Below, one piece after another: positions 25,457-33,308 of a DNA stretch of 33,478 bases. A program made the position numbers and the translations under genes. The notes under the pieces were generated by a model. The model was not told the DNA's origin. It worked only from the letters and a program-made list of their open reading frames with translations, and did no database searches. This DNA is from UBA5314 sp039679855 (GTDB taxonomy: Bacteria; Bacillota; Syntrophomonadia; Syntrophomonadales; Syntrophomonadaceae), in contig JBDKUE010000105.1 in the NCBI GenBank assembly GCA_039679855.1, positions 1-33,478 on the forward strand, given 5' to 3'. The stretch's first letter is position 1. Each line of letters begins with the position of its first letter.

Positions 25457-26593
25457 ATGGAGTTCACACTCAGCAAAGAACAACTCCTGATACAAAAGAT
25501 GGCCCAGGACTTCAGCGAGAAATACCTGGCGGCTGCGGCTGAGCAGATCGATCGAGAAAACAAGATACCGGATGAAATTATGAAAGGGCTGGCCGACCTG
25601 GACCTTTTCGGACTGCCCTTCAAAGAAGCCTATGGCGGAGCCGGAGCCGGCTACGACAGCTACGTCCTTGCTATGGAGCAGATCGGCAAGGTCTCTAGCG
25701 GACCGGCTATCGCCATATCGGTGAACTGTTTGGGGCTGGGAGCCATCGATAAATTTGGAACCGAGGAGCAAAAGAAAAAGTACATGACCCCCTGCTGCCA
25801 GGGAAGGGAGCTGGCTTCCTTTGCCTTTACCGAACCGGGGACCGGATCCGATCCAAAACAGATCACCACCACCGCGGTCAAAGACGGGGACCACTATGTG
25901 ATCAACGGAACCAAGCGCTTTATAACCAACGCCGGTCATCCCGGCCCCATGGTGCTCTTTGCCCTGGATGCCGAAAGCGGTAAACCGACCGCCTTTATTG
26001 TAGAGAAGTTCTGCCCCGGCTACTCCGTATCCAAGCCCTGGAACAAGATAGGATATCACGGCGGGGACCTGCTGGATGTCTATTTCAAAGACGTAAAGGT
26101 ACCGGCCGATAACGTGCTGGGCAAGATGGGGGGCGGCTTCCCGGTTTTAACCTATGGCATAGCCTTCGGTAAAGTGGGGATCAGTTCCACCGCCCTGGGG
26201 GGCATTCTGGCCGCCTATGAAGAGTCTGTCAAATACGTCAAGGAAAAAACCCACCGGGGCGCGCCTATTGCCAAGTTTCAGGCTATTCAACTGAGAATTG
26301 CCGACCTGGCTATAAAATACGAAGCCTGCCGTTGGCTTACCTATCGCCTGGGCTGCCTGGCCAACGACGCCAAAGACCCGGCCCTTTTTGCCAAGGAGGC
26401 GGCCTTGGCCAAGACCTACGTATGCGACACATTTGTGGAGGCGGCCCGCGTAGCCATCGATGTGCACGGCTCATATGGGTTGATGAACGACTACAAAGTG
26501 ACCAGGCTTTACCGCGACGCCATCCTGGGACCCCAGGTAGAGGGTGTGGCGGATATGCAGAAGATGATCGTGGCGGGTATTGTTTTAGCGTAA
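25457..26593 (+). CDS. Short-chain acyl-CoA dehydrogenase
   Basis: This is a 378-residue acyl-CoA dehydrogenase of standard length, with the N-terminal helical, beta and C-terminal helical domains. FAFTEPGTGSDPKQ is the FAD/substrate loop and FITNAG the following strand. The active-site region reads ILGPQVEGVADMQKMIVAG instead of the usual IYEGTSEIQ, but the glutamate is kept (Glu362), so it should be active. AAAGGAG lies before the ATG. Two dehydrogenases in tandem followed by fixCX and etfBA suggest different chain lengths or an EtfAB-FixCX-linked role for this one. Substrate unresolved. Confidence 0.93.
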   Translation: MEFTLSKEQLLIQKMAQDFSEKYLAAAAEQIDRENKIPDEIMKGLADLDLFGLPFKEAYGGAGAGYDSYVLAMEQIGKVSSGPAIAISVNCLGLGAIDKFGTEEQKKKYMTPCCQGRELASFAFTEPGTGSDPKQITTTAVKDGDHYVINGTKRFITNAGHPGPMVLFALDAESGKPTAFIVEKFCPGYSVSKPWNKIGYHGGDLLDVYFKDVKVPADNVLGKMGGGFPVLTYGIAFGKVGISSTALGGILAAYEESVKYVKEKTHRGAPIAKFQAIQLRIADLAIKYEACRWLTYRLGCLANDAKDPALFAKEAALAKTYVCDTFVEAARVAIDVHGSYGLMNDYKVTRLYRDAILGPQVEGVADMQKMIVAGIVLA

Positions 26594-26610
26594 AGATTTT
26601 GAATAAGTCA

Positions 26611-26643
26611 GGTTGGGAGGAGGTTTGCCTGCTCCTCCCAACC
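26611..26643 (+). other. Perfect 12-bp intercistronic hairpin before fixC
   Basis: GGTTGGGAGGAG (26611-26622) pairs perfectly with CTCCTCCCAACC (26632-26643) around a 9-nt loop. No T-run follows, and fixC starts 30 nt later. The 5' arm contains an internal GGGAGGAG that could mimic a ribosome site but is sequestered. Probably a processing, attenuation or stability element. Confidence 0.6.
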
Positions 26644-26672
26644 GGCTTCTAGTAAAAGCGAGGTTGACGACA

Positions 26673-27968
26673 ATGGGAAGTCAGGGCGAATCATTTGATG
26701 CGCTTATAGTAGGGGGCGGTCTGGCCGGCCTGGCGGCTGCCTATACCATGGCGGCGGAAGGCCTGGAGGTGCTCCTTTTGGAAAGGGGCGATTACTGCGG
26801 GGCCAAGAACGTTACTGGGGGCCGGATCTATATTAACCCGGTGCGGGAGCTTTTCCCAGAGCTGTGGGAAAAAGCTCCCCTGGAAAGGCATATAGCCCAT
26901 GAAGAGGTCTGCTTGATGAGCCGGAAGAGCTCGATAACCATGAGGTATAACGGGGCGGAACTAAAAGAAGAACCCTATCAAAGCTACAGCGTATTACGGG
27001 GCAAATTTGATAAATGGCTGGCCAAAGAGGCCGAGAGAAAGGGCGCTATGATCGTTACCAGGAGCCGGGTGGACGATCTCATCATGGAAGACGGCCGGGT
27101 AAAGGGAGTAATAGCCGGGGGTGAAGAACTTCGAGCCGATGTGGTAATCGCCGCGGACGGCGTTTTGTCGTTTACCGCCCGCAAGGCCGGGCTGCAAAAA
27201 AATATTGACTCCAAGAATTACGCGGTGGGTTTTAAGGAAGTCATTGAGCTTGATCCCGGAGTCATGGAAGAGCGTTTTAATCTCAACGGAAATGAGGGAG
27301 CGGCTCGTTTATTTATGGGAGACGCAACTGCTGGCAAATTCGGCGGCGGGTTTATATATACCAACAAGACCAGTTTAAGCCTGGGGATGGTGGTAGGGAT
27401 TGATGCGTTAGCTGAGAATCCCGACTTGAAAGCACCGGAAATCTTGGACCGGTTTAAAGAGAGACCGGAAGTGGCCCGACTGATAAACGGCGGGGAAACA
27501 GCCGAATACTCAGCCCACCTGATACCTGAAGGGGGCTTCAAAGGTATGGGGGAATTATTCGGTGACGGAATACTGGTAGTGGGCGATGCCGCTGGCTTCT
27601 CGATGAACATCGGAGTCACAGTAAGAGGGATGGAATATGCCCTGGCCAGCGGCTATTATGCTGCTCGTGCGGTAAGTGAGGCCAAAGCGAAAAATGATTT
27701 TACCAGAAGCAGTTTGTCAGTTTATGCCGGCCTGCTTAACGATAGCTTCGTTATGAAAGATTTTATAAACTTCAAAGAATCCCTGGACACGCTTGATTAT
27801 CCTCAGCTTTTTACCCATTACCCGGAATTGGCCGGGAGCATCATGAAAGACCTTTACCAGGTGCCGGACGGGCCTAAAAATAGGATCTATTCAACCATTA
27901 GGAAATATCTCACCATGGGAGAAATTTGGGGCCTGTTAAAGCTGGGGAGGAGGATGATGAAGATATGA
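26673..27968 (+). CDS. fixC: FixC-family ETF-quinone oxidoreductase-like flavoprotein
   Basis: This 431-residue FAD protein has an N-terminal dinucleotide fold (VGGGLAGLAAA, then VLLLERGDYCGAKN), VVIAADGVLS, and the ETF-QO/FixC motif GDAAGFSMNIGVTVRGMEYA. With FixX it accepts electrons from EtfAB and passes them to quinone, or serves in a bifurcating FixABCX complex; the direction is not deducible. ATG 26673 (MGSQGESFDALIV) is chosen: GAGGT precedes it, and the in-frame ATG at 26613 reads through the 26611-26643 hairpin. The stop overlaps the fixX start (ATGA), implying translational coupling. The gene follows the dehydrogenases by 79 nt. Confidence 0.93.
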   Translation: MGSQGESFDALIVGGGLAGLAAAYTMAAEGLEVLLLERGDYCGAKNVTGGRIYINPVRELFPELWEKAPLERHIAHEEVCLMSRKSSITMRYNGAELKEEPYQSYSVLRGKFDKWLAKEAERKGAMIVTRSRVDDLIMEDGRVKGVIAGGEELRADVVIAADGVLSFTARKAGLQKNIDSKNYAVGFKEVIELDPGVMEERFNLNGNEGAARLFMGDATAGKFGGGFIYTNKTSLSLGMVVGIDALAENPDLKAPEILDRFKERPEVARLINGGETAEYSAHLIPEGGFKGMGELFGDGILVVGDAAGFSMNIGVTVRGMEYALASGYYAARAVSEAKAKNDFTRSSLSVYAGLLNDSFVMKDFINFKESLDTLDYPQLFTHYPELAGSIMKDLYQVPDGPKNRIYSTIRKYLTMGEIWGLLKLGRRMMKI

Positions 27969-28249
27969 GTGAGGCTATCGGTTTGAAGGGGAAGCTGGGT
28001 CTGAATGTTTTCAAAGAAGATCGAATCTTTCACATCAAGATAAAAAATGGGTGCGAAAAGGATGCCCGCTTGAAAAAAGCCATCTATGCCTGTCCGGCCG
28101 GTTTGTACAGTGAGAATGATAACGGCGAAGTAGTAGTGAGCAGTGACGGCTGTCTGGAGTGCGGTAGCTGCTTGGTGGCCTGCGGTTCGGAGGTCCTGGA
28201 ATGGCACTATCCTTCCGGCGGGTCCGGTGTGCAGTTTCGTTTTGGATAG
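27965..28249 (+). CDS. fixX: FixX ferredoxin-like protein
   Basis: This 94-residue ferredoxin-like partner of FixC has an IYACPAGLY motif and a CLECGSCLVAC cysteine cluster, which together can hold one 4Fe-4S centre. It shares an ATGA overlap with the fixC stop, and GGAGGAGG lies about 11 nt upstream of the ATG. A longer reading from TTG 27926 is possible but adds only acidic residues with no family match. It would relay electrons between EtfAB/FixC and the membrane pool or ferredoxin. Confidence 0.92.
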   Translation: MSEAIGLKGKLGLNVFKEDRIFHIKIKNGCEKDARLKKAIYACPAGLYSENDNGEVVVSSDGCLECGSCLVACGSEVLEWHYPSGGSGVQFRFG

Positions 28250-28304
28250 AACTTATTAAACAAATCTCAGGCGACAGCCCGGTTAAATAGAGGGAGTGAT
28301 AATG

Positions 28305-29048
28305 ATGAATATTGTAGTGGCTATGAAACAGATTCCGGATTTAAGGCAGATACGCATCCGCAACGGTCAGCCCGTATTGGAGGACGTTCCTCTGACTTTT
28401 GGAAACATCGATAAAAATGCCCTGGAGGCAGGTGTGCAGCTAAAAGAAGCCCTGGGAGGCAAAGTCATGGTGGTAGCTGTGGGCAGCGAAGCTCTGGAGG
28501 ACACTGTTAAAGAAGCCCTGGCGGCCGGCGCCGATGAAGCCTATCTGGTCCTGGACGGCAAACTGGAGAATAGCGACAGCGCCCGCAGTGCCGAGCTTAT
28601 TGCCCGCATAATAAAAGGTATTGAAAACGTCGATCTAATCCTCTTTGGCGAGGGCAGCGGCGACAATTATTCCGGCCAGGTGGGTTCCCGGGTGGCCGGT
28701 ATGCTGGAGCTGCCGCAGGCGTCGTATGTCAGAAGTATTGAAGTAAACGGCAATAAAGCCACAGTGGTTCGCTCCCTGGAAGACTGCGAAGAAGTGCTGG
28801 AGATGGAAATGCCCCTGGTATTGAGCGTGCTGGCCGATATAAATGAGCCGCGCATTCCTTCGGTAAGCCAGATATTGAAAGCCGGAAAAAAGCCCAGAGA
28901 GATTTTGGATATTGAAGTGCCCGAGGGTGTTCAAGTGAAAACCATCAGCAACCTGGCTCCCCAGATGCAGCGCAAACAAACCTCTGTCGAGAGTGCCCAA
29001 GAATTGATTCAGGTTTTGGCGGCAGAAGGATATAAGGGGGTGAAATAA
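28305..29048 (+). CDS. etfB: Electron transfer flavoprotein beta subunit (FixA type)
   Basis: This is the beta subunit of the electron transfer flavoprotein that receives electrons from the acyl-CoA dehydrogenases (about 247 aa). MNIVVAMKQIPD, GNIDKNALEAGVQLKE, GEGSGDNYSGQVG and LSVLADINEPRIPS are typical of EtfB/FixA. The start at 28305 has AGGGAG 8 nt upstream; ATG 28302 is equally possible (one residue more). It follows fixX by 55 nt and precedes etfA by a single base, so the subunits are coupled. Whether it binds NAD for bifurcation cannot be decided by eye. Confidence 0.93.
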   Translation: MNIVVAMKQIPDLRQIRIRNGQPVLEDVPLTFGNIDKNALEAGVQLKEALGGKVMVVAVGSEALEDTVKEALAAGADEAYLVLDGKLENSDSARSAELIARIIKGIENVDLILFGEGSGDNYSGQVGSRVAGMLELPQASYVRSIEVNGNKATVVRSLEDCEEVLEMEMPLVLSVLADINEPRIPSVSQILKAGKKPREILDIEVPEGVQVKTISNLAPQMQRKQTSVESAQELIQVLAAEGYKGVK

Positions 29049-29049
29049 A

Positions 29050-29985
29050 ATGGCAGGAATACTTGTATATAGTAATAAGGGCACTTTAGCCCTGGAGTTG
29101 TTAAATGCCGCTGCCGCTTTAGCCCGAGTAAATAGCCAGGGTATAAAGGCGGTAAGTATAAACAACAGCGGGATGGCCGCTGATTTGGCGGCCCGGGGAG
29201 CCGAAGTATATGCCCTCGACAACGAGGCGCTGCTCCCGGCAGACACCGCTGCAATTGCCGAGTCCCTGCGGCAGCTGGCTGAACAGTTGGATGTCAGCAT
29301 AGTTCTTCTATCTTCCGATAGACGAGGTAAGGAACTGGCCGGGAGGCTGGCCCAGATCTGGAGGGCAGGCTGTCTGACCGATGTAAAAGGCCTGCAGAGT
29401 GAGAACGGTGCCCTGTTGTGCATCAGAAATGTCCTGGGCGGGGCTACCGTTGCTACTCAGCAGATTGTCAACGATCGGCAGGTGATAGCCTTATCCCCCG
29501 GTGCCTTTGCCCCGGCCGGTGAACTAGACGGTGGAATAATCAATCCGGCGGTTGTTGAGATAAAGCCATCGGCTTTAAAACTGCTTGAGGTCCGGGAAAA
29601 GGCAGGAGACAGCGTGGATATTGAGGCGGCCGACATTCTGGTGGTGGTGGGCCAGGGCGTGGAAAACCAGCAGGATCTGAGCTTGATCCAGCAAATAGCT
29701 AAAGCCCTGGGAGCCGAGGTAGCCTGCTCCAAACCGGTGGCCAGCGACAAAAAATGGCTGGGTGAGGAAAGAATCGTAGGCCTGTCGGGGAAAATATGCA
29801 AACCGCAGCTGGCATTAATACTGGGTGTCTCAGGGCAGGTTCAATTTACCGTAGGCATCCGGGAAGCGGGAACCATAGTTTCTATAAACAGTGACGAAAA
29901 GGCTTTTATGAACAGCATGGCGGATTATGTGCTGGTCGCCGATCTCAAAGATGTAATACCGGAACTGGCCAAACAACTGGCTTGA
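29050..29985 (+). CDS. etfA: Electron transfer flavoprotein alpha subunit (FixB type)
   Basis: This 311-residue alpha subunit has the C-terminal FAD-binding block (ALILGVSGQVQFTVG, then IVSINSDEKAFM and ADYVLVADL) and the N-terminal MAGILVYSN fold. The usual IQH in the GxSGxIQH motif reads VQF here, a noticeable change near the flavin. AAGGGGGTGAAATAAA upstream provides the ribosome site inside the end of etfB. Together with etfB, fixC and fixX this makes a complete FixABCX set in a fatty-acid oxidation operon. Confidence 0.93.
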   Translation: MAGILVYSNKGTLALELLNAAAALARVNSQGIKAVSINNSGMAADLAARGAEVYALDNEALLPADTAAIAESLRQLAEQLDVSIVLLSSDRRGKELAGRLAQIWRAGCLTDVKGLQSENGALLCIRNVLGGATVATQQIVNDRQVIALSPGAFAPAGELDGGIINPAVVEIKPSALKLLEVREKAGDSVDIEAADILVVVGQGVENQQDLSLIQQIAKALGAEVACSKPVASDKKWLGEERIVGLSGKICKPQLALILGVSGQVQFTVGIREAGTIVSINSDEKAFMNSMADYVLVADLKDVIPELAKQLA

Positions 29986-30007
29986 TAGAATATAAGGGAT
30001 GGTTAAA

Positions 30008-30322
30008 ATGGATATTCGGGTGAGCAAGCATGCAATAAAGAGGTATAGAGAGCGCTTATTCGATTTTACTTCTTCAACCGAAAAGGTTAGCAGAATATTA
30101 AAGGAAATCGCTTTACAGGGCAGGCGAATAGCGGCCAAACCAGCCAGCAGCGATGATTGCGTCGAGGTTGCGTATAAAGGTATTTCAATCGTTTTGGTGC
30201 AACGAGAAGACCAGTGCATCGTGATAACCTGCCTGGGAGAACCGGCTTACCGAAAGTGGATAAAACACCAGGAACAGAATGTAATCAACGGCCGGCTCCG
30301 CCACGAACCGGTAGCTGTGTAA
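30008..30322 (+). CDS. Small conserved-type protein of unknown function
   Basis: This is a 104-residue soluble protein beginning MDIRVSKHAIKRYRERLF. This SxHAIxRYxER start is shared by DUF4258-like and related small proteins, some of which are toxin-like; I cannot place it further. The start at 30008 is chosen because AAGGG (29994-29998) sits 9 nt upstream; the ATG at 29999 would directly abut it. It is 22 nt after etfA and is the last gene of the operon, ending before the hairpin at 30348. No link to beta-oxidation is evident. Confidence 0.65.
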   Translation: MDIRVSKHAIKRYRERLFDFTSSTEKVSRILKEIALQGRRIAAKPASSDDCVEVAYKGISIVLVQREDQCIVITCLGEPAYRKWIKHQEQNVINGRLRHEPVAV

Positions 30323-30347
30323 CAGAATAAAGGCTTTTATTGACCAC

Positions 30348-30385
30348 AGCCCCCGGGTCCTTGCCAGAAGGCGGATCCGGGGGCT
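30348..30385. terminator. Shared hairpin between convergent genes
   Basis: A 13-bp stem (30348-30360 with 30373-30385; one wobble) with a GC-rich base lies between the plus-strand operon and the minus-strand FAH gene, and overlaps the last codon and stop of the latter. No T-run follows directly, so termination efficiency is uncertain. Confidence 0.55.
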
Positions 30386-31262
30386 ATTCAACCCGTAACT
30401 TATTAGTCAGGCGCCCTATATTCTGGATATAGCATTCTACCACATCCCCGTCTTTGAGGAATCTAGGCGGATCAAAGCCCATTCCTACGCCGCTGGGAGT
30501 CCCTGTGCAGATTATGTCTCCAGGTTTTAAGGTCAGCCCTTTGGAGAGGTCGTTAATTATATAAGGAATGTCAAAAATCATATTCCTGGTATTGGAATTC
30601 TGCCTCAATTCACCATTTATCCGGCATTGAATGTCCAGCTCGACCGGTGCGCTGATTTCGTCTCTGTATATTATGCACGGTCCCATGGGACAGAAGCTGT
30701 CCAGGCTCTTCCCTTTGAACCACTGTTTGTGACTGACCTGCAGATCCCGGGCGGTGACGTCATTGATGATAGTGTAGCCGAAGACATATTCCAGGGCCTC
30801 GTCTCTTCTGATATTGCTCCCTTCTTTACCGATGATGATTGCCAGTTCAACCTCATAGTCCACCTGTCCGGTGGCATGGGGAGAGACAACGAGGGAATCA
30901 CCATGGGCAATAGCCGGGGCAGCCAGCTTGGTAAAGTATATCGGGACTTCGGGTATGCCCGCGTCAGATATCCGGGTAGCGTTTATCTCCCGGGCATGCT
31001 CCTCGTAGTTTTTACCCAGGCAAAATACATTTCTCCTCGGGTAGGGGATAGGGGCCAGAAGTTTAATTGAATCCAGGGGCAGGGTATAAGCGGGAGAACT
31101 TGCCAGAGCCGTCAATTTCTTTTCTAAATCATGATTCATGTTTGCGATGAGCTGGTTCATAGAGCCAAACTGCAGACCCGGCCCGCTCAAGGGGATTACT
31201 CCGTCGGAGAGTAAAAGCCCGGGCTGTTGTTCGCCATTGTATTCATAGGTTACAAATCTCAT
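30384..31262 (-). CDS. Fumarylacetoacetate hydrolase (FAH) family protein
   Basis: This 292-residue member of the FAH superfamily covers metal-dependent C-C hydrolases, decarboxylases and isomerases of aromatic or organic-acid pathways. Family motifs: FCLGKNYEEHAREI, the metal-binding DYEVELAIIIG (Glu-x-Glu), DVTARDLQ, KSLDSFCPMGP and CTGTPSGVGMG. ATG 31262 (MRFVTYEYNG) is chosen: GGAGG sits 9 nt upstream, and the longer frame from 31319 has no family similarity. It is divergent from the GNAT gene. Substrate cannot be assigned; it may be an oxaloacetate decarboxylase or acylpyruvase-like enzyme. Confidence 0.9.
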   Translation of the reverse strand: MRFVTYEYNGEQQPGLLLSDGVIPLSGPGLQFGSMNQLIANMNHDLEKKLTALASSPAYTLPLDSIKLLAPIPYPRRNVFCLGKNYEEHAREINATRISDAGIPEVPIYFTKLAAPAIAHGDSLVVSPHATGQVDYEVELAIIIGKEGSNIRRDEALEYVFGYTIINDVTARDLQVSHKQWFKGKSLDSFCPMGPCIIYRDEISAPVELDIQCRINGELRQNSNTRNMIFDIPYIINDLSKGLTLKPGDIICTGTPSGVGMGFDPPRFLKDGDVVECYIQNIGRLTNKLRVE

Positions 31263-31376
31263 CTGATTCTTCCTCCATAATGCAGTTAAATTCAGTATAT
31301 TACACCTTTCTGGATACAAGTAAATATATATTTATGAGACCAGTCGATTGGGGTTTTTTCTATGGAGCAAAATAGT

Positions 31377-31385
31377 TGTTATAAT
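31377..31385 (+). promoter_or_regulatory. Extended -10 promoter of the GNAT gene
   Basis: TGTTATAAT is a perfect TGN-TATAAT extended -10 element about 60 bp before the ATG at 31445. The -35 region (TTTCTA) is poor, as is common for extended -10 promoters. Confidence 0.6.
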
Positions 31386-31444
31386 AAGTAAAAGAAGATA
31401 GACTATGGTAATGCAAAATCATATTTTATTCCAGGGGGGTCACA

Positions 31445-32218
31445 ATGCTGTTATCACCCTTTACTGACCTTGCTGAGCTTGTTGCATTCTTGAAAAGAGA
31501 TTACGCTAACAACCTGTATTTTTTCACTTATCTTGATGTATACTCAATTGTCGACCCCCAAAACCGGATCCTGGTCGGGAAAGATAACGGGGAAATCGTT
31601 ATAGCCGTCTTGATAACACCGGTGCACTGCTCTATTTCCTCGCTAAATACTGCCGCTATAGAACAGGCAGCCGATCAAATAACGCCTTTAAGCAGCCTCC
31701 ATTTGGTGGGAAGAAGCGACTATATTAAAAAACTTATCTCAATTGGCGAAGGACCGGAGCGTGACCCGCACGAGTACACCCTCTGCCAACTGCGGGCCGA
31801 AAGAGCTGGATATAATCCGGGGCATACCAGCCAGCGGGCTTCACATGCCCAGTTGCGGGAGCTGGTTGATTTTTACGGCAACAATGATATGCTGTATGAT
31901 GCGAAAAGCCGGCTGCCAGGCATCCTGAATTGGGGAAGAGTACATTATATCCGCCATAATGACCAAATAGCGTCCTGCGCCCTTACCACCACCGAAACGG
32001 AAGATGCGGCTATGATAGGGGCGGTTTATACCGAACCGGAGCATAGAAAACAGGGATATGCCAGCTCATGCCTTATGGGACTTTGCCAGGGGCTTATTAA
32101 AGAAGGCAAGACTCCTTACCTGTTTTACATGACCGAAGATCTGGCTTTAAAAGGCTTATATGAAACTCTGGGATTTGAAAAAACCGGAGACTGGATCTTA
32201 GCCACCATACGCCCCTGA
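31445..32218 (+). CDS. GNAT-family acetyltransferase with N-terminal extension
   Basis: This 257-residue protein has a C-terminal GNAT fold: AVYTEPEHRKQGYASSCL is the acetyl-CoA binding motif A (R/Q-x-x-G-x-A/G), and LYETLGFEKTGDW is the usual last strand. The N-terminal 100 residues resemble the other half of tandem-GNAT proteins, with no intact CoA motif. The start has AGGGGGG before the ATG. It is monocistronic, with an extended -10 promoter. Acceptor substrate unknown. Confidence 0.85.
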   Translation: MLLSPFTDLAELVAFLKRDYANNLYFFTYLDVYSIVDPQNRILVGKDNGEIVIAVLITPVHCSISSLNTAAIEQAADQITPLSSLHLVGRSDYIKKLISIGEGPERDPHEYTLCQLRAERAGYNPGHTSQRASHAQLRELVDFYGNNDMLYDAKSRLPGILNWGRVHYIRHNDQIASCALTTTETEDAAMIGAVYTEPEHRKQGYASSCLMGLCQGLIKEGKTPYLFYMTEDLALKGLYETLGFEKTGDWILATIRP

Positions 32219-32409
32219 TTTCGCCCGGTAGACGAAACGCGAATCGTTTGGCAGTTTTGCGAAATCCAGCTGGGAGCCTTAAAATGGGCGTTTCGTGCAT
32301 TCATCTATAACTTTGACAGCTTCGATGAGTTCCCCCGGTCCATGCTCTTTAAACACGCTAGCAGGACTCAAACCCTCTACTACGACTTCTTCTCGAAAAG
32401 CCTCCTCAC
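32219..32409. other. Intergenic region with CGAAACG dyads upstream of crotonase
   Basis: A perfect 9-bp inverted repeat ACGAAACGC (32232-32240) and GCGTTTCGT (32288-32296) encloses another half-site (CGTTT at 32245). A minus-strand open stretch at 32279-32416 has protein-like composition but no ATG and no ribosome site; I do not call a gene. The dyads could be enhancer sites for the sigma-54-like promoter at 32410. Confidence 0.4.
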
Positions 32410-32425
32410 TGGCATACTACTTGCA
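32410..32425 (+). promoter_or_regulatory. Sigma-54 (-24/-12)-like promoter of the crotonase gene
   Basis: TGGCATactacTTGCAt has GG (32411-32412) and GC (32423-32424) exactly 12 nt apart, with TGGCA and TTGCA both matched. The expected start site is near 32436, 54 nt before the ATG. It matches the promoter at 21995 in form, suggesting shared sigma-54 control of the pathway. Confidence 0.65.
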
Positions 32426-32489
32426 TTTCAAATTTGAACAGAGAGTGATCTTTAGAAGATCTACTTGAGAGGTGAAAAGGAGTGTGGAC

Positions 32490-33266
32490 ATGTACATGGA
32501 TCATTCGGGTGTGCTGCTGAATAAGGGTTACGATGGAATCGCAACTGTAACCATCAACCGGCCCAGGTTCTTAAATGCCCTGGATATGCCCACCGTTAAA
32601 GAACTTGCCGCCGCAATTGATGTAGTGTCCACTGACAACGAGATAAAAGCGGTAATTATAACCGGGTCAGGTGATGCTTCTTTTGTAGTGGGGGGCGATA
32701 TAAACTACCTGAAATCCATGACCGCCATGGAATCCAGGGAATTTGGCCTTTTTGGCCAGGCGGTTCTGCGCAAGATCGAGTGTCTGCCCAAACCGGTAAT
32801 TGCAGCTATCAACGGCTTTTGCCTGGGCGGGGGGTGCGAACTGGCCATGGCCTGTGATTTCCGTATTGCATCGGTAAAAGCCCGGTTCGGGCATCCGGAA
32901 ATAAACCTGGGAATAACGCCGGGCTTCGGCGGCACCCAGCGGCTGCCCCGGCTGGTGGGGGTGGGGATGGCCAAACAGTTGCTCTTCACCGGTGACATAA
33001 TAGACGCCCACCAGGCCCAGCGCATCGGGCTGGTCAACGAAGTTGTTTCTGCCGGGGAGTTATTAAGCTATGTCCGGGGTATAGCCAGGAGGATTGTAAA
33101 TAAAGGACCCATTGCGGTAGGCTTAACCAAGAGGGCGGTAAACGAAGGAATGCAAAGCGATATAAACACGGCTATGGCCATAGAAGCGGACATATTTGCG
33201 CTTTGTTTCAGCACCAATGATCAAAAAGAGGGAATGATAGCCTTTTGCGAAAAAAGAACTCCGTAG
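32490..33266 (+). CDS. Enoyl-CoA hydratase (crotonase)
   Basis: This 258-residue crotonase hydrates crotonyl-CoA to 3-hydroxybutyryl-CoA, the second step of butyrate beta-oxidation. GGDI(N) and GFCLGGGCELAMACDF form the oxyanion-hole region. The two catalytic glutamates, Glu117 (GGCELAM) and Glu137 (HPEINLG), are present 20 residues apart as in classical crotonases. ATG 32490 is chosen for AAAAGGAG 7 nt upstream; the frame open from GTG 32472 overlaps that site. It follows the second sigma-54-like promoter and is followed 42 nt later by the SDR gene. Confidence 0.93.
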   Translation: MYMDHSGVLLNKGYDGIATVTINRPRFLNALDMPTVKELAAAIDVVSTDNEIKAVIITGSGDASFVVGGDINYLKSMTAMESREFGLFGQAVLRKIECLPKPVIAAINGFCLGGGCELAMACDFRIASVKARFGHPEINLGITPGFGGTQRLPRLVGVGMAKQLLFTGDIIDAHQAQRIGLVNEVVSAGELLSYVRGIARRIVNKGPIAVGLTKRAVNEGMQSDINTAMAIEADIFALCFSTNDQKEGMIAFCEKRTP

Positions 33267-33308
33267 TTTACCGGCAGCTAGTACTCATTGCATAGGGGGA
33301 TGTAATCG

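Noticed and set aside
32279..32416. Minus-strand open stretch with protein-like composition (SEEAFREEVVVEGLSP)
   Set aside because: No ATG, no ribosome site, 45 codons; it overlaps the sigma-54-like promoter. Possibly a gene remnant, not callable.
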